Assembly: GCA_963824095.1 (NCBI GenBank)
Contig: CAWGNS010000006.1
Location: 62,001-126,000 of the forward strand
Reading direction: 5' to 3'
Origin: JBBDWJ01 sp963824095
GTDB lineage: Bacteria > Acidobacteriota > Terriglobia > Bryobacterales > UBA6623
Length of the DNA stretch: 64,000 nt
A model generated the notes under the pieces. It saw nothing but the letters and a program-made list of their open reading frames with translations. It was not told where the DNA came from and did not search any database. The position numbers and the translations under genes were made by a program. Every line of letters begins with the position of its first letter. Position 1 is the first letter of the stretch. Shown here piece by piece: positions 61,290-64,000 of this stretch.

Positions 61290-62796
61290 TGTAATCGTCG
61301 TACCAGGGTTGGTTGTTGGGTAGTGGCACGCCGTCGCGGGTCCAGCCATCGGGGCGCCGCTGGGCCGGCATGTGGTCGGCGGTTTCGACGCGCCAATTGT
61401 CGAGTAGCGTACGCAGCCGATTCAGATCGGCGCTGTAGCGCTGTTCCGCGGCGACGTTCTGCAGCGAAACCGGGTCCACCTGCAGGTCGTAAAACTCCTC
61501 GAACGGCCGCGGCTCCATCAACACCACGCGTTGCGCCGGCGTCAGCAGGCCCGTGCGCAAGGCGTCCTGAAAACCCTGCCAGGTGATCGACTGGATCGAA
61601 TCGACGCTATTCCACAGCGGCTTATCCCAATAGTAGTTGCGGATCAGCAGAAAGCGCTCGGTGCGCACCGCGCGCGTAAATTGCTCGAAATCGTGCCAGT
61701 TCGCCTCGGCATAGATCTCGTCGGGACCGGCCGTGGCGCGGTTCTCCCACATCGCCAGGCGGCTCTCGCCTTGCGCCGTCGCCGTCTCGACGTCGGCCAT
61801 GTCGAGCAGGGTCGGCGCCAGATCGACCACGCTGAACAGGTGCTTCTGCACCGTGCCCGGTCGCACCAGCCGCGGATAGCGCACGATCATCGGCGTGTGA
61901 ATCCCCGAATCGTAAAGCGTCGTCTTGGCGCGCGGAAACGGCATGCCGTTATCGGAGAGATAAACGATCACCGTATCGTCGAGCAGCCCTTGCTGTTCGA
62001 GTTCCTGGCGGATCAGCCCGATGTGTTGATCGAAGCGGGTCACCTCGCCGTAGTAGAGCGCCAGGTCTTTGCGGATCAGCGGCTGATCGGGCAGATAGGG
62101 CGGCACGATGACGTCTGCGGGGTCGTAGGGTTGGGCGATGGCGTCGGCGTCGAAGGGACGGTGCGGGTCTTTCGAGGCGCACCACAGGAAAAACGGCTTG
62201 TCCTTGGGCCGCTCACGCAGCGCCTGGATGGTTTGCGTTGCCGTGTCGCGGCCATCACACTCGACCACGCGGTCCCAGTTCGCCTTTTCCGCCTCGCCCA
62301 GGTGCCACTTGCCGACCGACATGCTGTGATAGCCGGCCTGGCGCAAGTAGGATGCAATTGTTTTCTGGTCGGCGGGCAGCGGCAGGTGCAGGTCTTCGGC
62401 GCCGGTCGAGTGCGGGTAGCGGCCGGTCAGGATGCTCGAGCGCGACGGGCTGCACGACGAAATGGTGAGAAAGGCGCTGTCGAAGCGCATTCCCTCCGCC
62501 GCCAGCCGGTCGAGATTGGGCGTCCGCACAGTTGGATGCCCGTAGCAGCCCAGGTCACCCTCGCCATGATCGTCGGCGAGAAAGACCACGAAGTTGACAG
62601 GGTGTTGCGGTTGAGCGGCGGGCGATGGGGAAGCGGCAGCGGCGCGCAGCAGCCGCGGAGCCAGCCCAGCGAGAGCCGCACCCAGGGGGGCGAGCAGGCA
62701 AAGCGCCGCCAACAGGGCCGGCAGCGGCCCGTCAAGGGCGCGCCGGGTGCGGGGTGCGTCAGGATGGGTTGCGAATGGGTCGTGGTTGTTTGGCAT
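61264..62796 (-). CDS. Secreted sulfatase (type I, formylglycine)
   Basis: 510 residues. The signal/anchor segment (LPALLAALCLLAPLGAALAG, residues 25-44) is followed by the alkaline-phosphatase-fold sulfatase domain: metal Asp75/Asp76 in LADDHGEGD, the modification motif SSCSPSRSSILTG (Cys115 to formylglycine), HSMSVGKWHLG, and YLSDNGMPFPRAKTTLYDSG. It hydrolyses sulfate esters, probably on glycans. It needs a formylglycine-generating or anaerobic maturation enzyme, and none is in the window. The start at 62796 is preferred over the long upstream extension, which crosses repeats. Confidence 0.92.
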   Translation of the reverse strand: MPNNHDPFATHPDAPRTRRALDGPLPALLAALCLLAPLGAALAGLAPRLLRAAAASPSPAAQPQHPVNFVVFLADDHGEGDLGCYGHPTVRTPNLDRLAAEGMRFDSAFLTISSCSPSRSSILTGRYPHSTGAEDLHLPLPADQKTIASYLRQAGYHSMSVGKWHLGEAEKANWDRVVECDGRDTATQTIQALRERPKDKPFFLWCASKDPHRPFDADAIAQPYDPADVIVPPYLPDQPLIRKDLALYYGEVTRFDQHIGLIRQELEQQGLLDDTVIVYLSDNGMPFPRAKTTLYDSGIHTPMIVRYPRLVRPGTVQKHLFSVVDLAPTLLDMADVETATAQGESRLAMWENRATAGPDEIYAEANWHDFEQFTRAVRTERFLLIRNYYWDKPLWNSVDSIQSITWQGFQDALRTGLLTPAQRVVLMEPRPFEEFYDLQVDPVSLQNVAAEQRYSADLNRLRTLLDNWRVETADHMPAQRRPDGWTRDGVPLPNNQPWYDDYIKAGRSNF

Positions 62797-62894
62797 GGTG
62801 TCGGGCAATTGAATTGCAGGTGTTGCAGTTGGACTGTGGGCCTGGCCCAGGCCAGGCCCAGCGTGGCAGCGCACCTGAGGGCCCCGCGGCGCCC

Positions 62895-63121
62895 GTCGCC
62901 CCGTAGGGGCGATTCCCAGTAATGGCTTTAGCCGCGGGAAACAGCCCCCACACCGAGGGAGCCCTGGAAGGGGCGATTCCGCCCATCTTGTACCGCCCCA
63001 TCGTATATCACATCGACGACCGGTATCGGTGATCCGCCCCTTCCAGGGCGGACTCGGGATGCGACAATGACCCATGGCTAAAGCCGTGGGCTATTAGACG
63101 GTATCGCCCCGACGGGGCGAC
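62895..63121. repeat. Nested inverted-repeat element, family H
   Basis: About 230 bp built as three nested inverted pairs: outer TCGCCCCGTAGGGGCGA (62895-62912) with TATCGCCCCGACGGGGCGA (63101-63121); middle TAATGGCTTTAGCCGCGGG (62919-62939) with CCATGGCTAAAGCCGTGGG (63071-63097); inner CCCTGGAAGGGGCGATTCCG (62961-62979) with ATCCGCCCCTTCCAGGG (63032-63049). It occupies the gap upstream of feoA. Confidence 0.7.
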
Positions 63122-63230
63122 GGGGCGCACGATCCCGGCCAATGGCCACCCCCCACAGCCCCCCGCTTCCCCTCCCGATCGCCCCCACCCCGCCATCGTC
63201 ATCCTCCTCTCCCGCCCCACTCGCCGCCAC

Positions 63231-63260
63231 TTGACAATCCACCGCCGCCGACTCCATACT
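63231..63260 (+). promoter_or_regulatory. Sigma70-type promoter of feoAB
   Basis: TTGACA (63231-63236), an 18-bp spacer and CATACT (63255-63260). Transcription would begin at about 63267, almost at the proposed feoA start, so the message may have a very short leader. No clear Fur box is visible. Confidence 0.6.
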
Positions 63261-63269
63261 GGAAGCGAA

Positions 63270-63551
63270 TTGCAACTGAGTGGCAAAAATGGACTGGCTT
63301 CCCTGGCCGCTCCGGCGCGCCTGGCGGACTTGCGTCCGGGGCAGGCCGCCGTCCTCGATGCCATCGACCTTCCGGAAGACGACGCCCGGCGCTTGATGGA
63401 GCTTGGGTTTTTGCCGGGTTCGCTGGTAACCGCGGCCCGCCGTGCGCCGTTCGGCGACCCACGCCTGTTTCGTGTGGATGGCTCGGAAATCGCGATTCGC
63501 CGCGAGACGGCGCAGCAGGTGACCCTGCGCCCGCCAACCAACGGGGCGTGA
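63270..63551 (+). CDS. feoA: Ferrous iron transport protein A
   Basis: About 93 residues. The SH3-like FeoA core is clear: LADLRPGQAAVLDAIDLP, DDARRLMELGFLPGSLVTAA, FGDPRLFRVDGSEIAIRRET, and the end QQVTLRPP. FeoA assists the FeoB Fe2+ transporter at the cytoplasmic face. The start is uncertain: TTG at 63270 follows GGAAG, while TTG at 63231 coincides with a -35 box and is unlikely. An ATG at 63289 is out of frame. feoB begins 10 bases after the stop, so the two form an operon. Confidence 0.87.
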   Translation: MQLSGKNGLASLAAPARLADLRPGQAAVLDAIDLPEDDARRLMELGFLPGSLVTAARRAPFGDPRLFRVDGSEIAIRRETAQQVTLRPPTNGA

Positions 63552-63560
63552 GGTCCCGGC

Positions 63561-64000
63561 ATGAGCAGTTGCCACGACCCTTCTTCCGTCGCGACTCTTC
63601 CCCACCCCGCTTCCGATGTTCCGATACGCGCGCGGCGGCTGGTGGCGGTGGTCGGTCCGCCCAACTCCGGCAAGTCGACCCTATTTAACCGCCTCACCGG
63701 ACTGCGCCAGAAAGTCGCCAACTATCCCGGGGTCACGGTCGAGAAACGCACCGGCCTGGCCCGCCTGGCGCACGGCCATTCGGTGCAATTGGTCGACCTG
63801 CCCGGCATCTATAGCCTGCACCCGCGATCGGACGACGAGCAGGTCACCCACGACGTGCTCACCGGAAACGCCGCCGGACTGCCGCGCCCCGACGCCATCA
63901 TCCTGATTCTCGATTCCACCAGTCTCAACCGCCACCTGGCGCTGGCCGGGCCGATTATCGCGCTGGGCGTACCGACGCTGGTCGTGCTCAACATGGCCGA
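63561..64000 (+). CDS. feoB: Ferrous iron transport protein B, 5' part (cut by window end)
   Basis: The first 146 codons of FeoB; the gene continues beyond the window. The N-terminal G domain has G1 GPPNSGKST (residues 32-40), the G2 region YPGVTVEKRTG, G3 DLPGIYSL (79-86) and the start of G4 (VVLNMA). FeoB is the GTPase-coupled membrane permease that imports Fe2+. The N-terminal 25 residues (MSSCHDPSSVATLPHPASDV) are a poorly conserved extension. It follows feoA by 10 bases. Confidence 0.93.
   Translation, partial: MSSCHDPSSVATLPHPASDVPIRARRLVAVVGPPNSGKSTLFNRLTGLRQKVANYPGVTVEKRTGLARLAHGHSVQLVDLPGIYSLHPRSDDEQVTHDVLTGNAAGLPRPDAIILILDSTSLNRHLALAGPIIALGVPTLVVLNMA

Overview
This is a GC-rich bacterial chromosome segment with no phage, CRISPR, tRNA or rRNA genes and no recognisable insertion sequence. 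The gene families point to an Acidobacteriota member, probably a soil-type Solibacter/Bryobacter-like heterotroph. The evidence is two orphan MacB-like (ADOP) permeases without an ATPase, an Oar-like TonB receptor with a carboxypeptidase-regulatory N-terminus, a CRTAC1/TPR pair, a VWFA protein, DUF1080 proteins and many secreted hydrolases. The taxonomy is an inference from family content only.

Layout. 0.4-3.5 kb: CRTAC1 (VCBS repeats) and a TPR protein. 3.9-5.75 kb (minus): motility set flbD-motA-motB. 6.2-11 kb: small secreted metallopeptidase-like protein, a 60-codon ORF, a secreted double-VOC protein and an ADOP permease with a frameshifted C-terminus. 11.6-14.3 kb: SDR oxidoreductase, secreted DUF1080 protein, HTH-only LuxR-type protein. 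15.3-20.9 kb: two large secreted zinc proteases (M16 and a metzincin). 21.4-28.8 kb: rhodanese-like protein, Oar-like TonB receptor with a clear terminator, second ADOP permease. 29.6-33.6 kb: a BamA/D15-type outer-membrane protein translationally coupled to a secreted protein with kinase-like catalytic motifs, then a seven-helix membrane protein. 33.9-38 kb: amidase with a GatC/AtzG-like small partner, divergent from yjbQ plus an acyl-CoA synthetase. 38.5-45.3 kb (minus): tandem alpha/beta hydrolase, VWFA protein, mutarotase-fold protein, AhpD-like protein, anmK. 45.6-52.5 kb: mutS, secreted amidohydrolase, GntR regulator, nhaA. 53-58 kb: membrane glycosyltransferase, exported HpcH/HpaI aldolase, nitrilase, secreted esterase. 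58.4-64 kb: quinol nitric-oxide reductase with an overlapping Cys-rich membrane protein, a sulfatase, and feoA-feoB (feoB cut by the window end).

The strongest non-gene signal is a dense set of intergenic inverted-repeat elements in several families. Many copies are bipartite: conserved inverted ends roughly 20-35 bp long enclose a core of about 100-270 bp that differs between copies. They fill most gaps between genes and generate many spurious open frames.

Functionally the window is mostly cell-envelope and periplasmic hydrolysis (proteases, esterases, sulfatase, sugar-binding proteins, TonB uptake), with peptidoglycan recycling (AnmK), Na+/H+ homeostasis (NhaA), NO detoxification (qNOR), ferrous iron uptake (FeoAB) and mismatch repair (MutS). 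The most promising undescribed items are the kinase-like secreted protein coupled to the D15 barrel, the NOR-linked Cys-rich membrane protein, and the variable-core repeat families.
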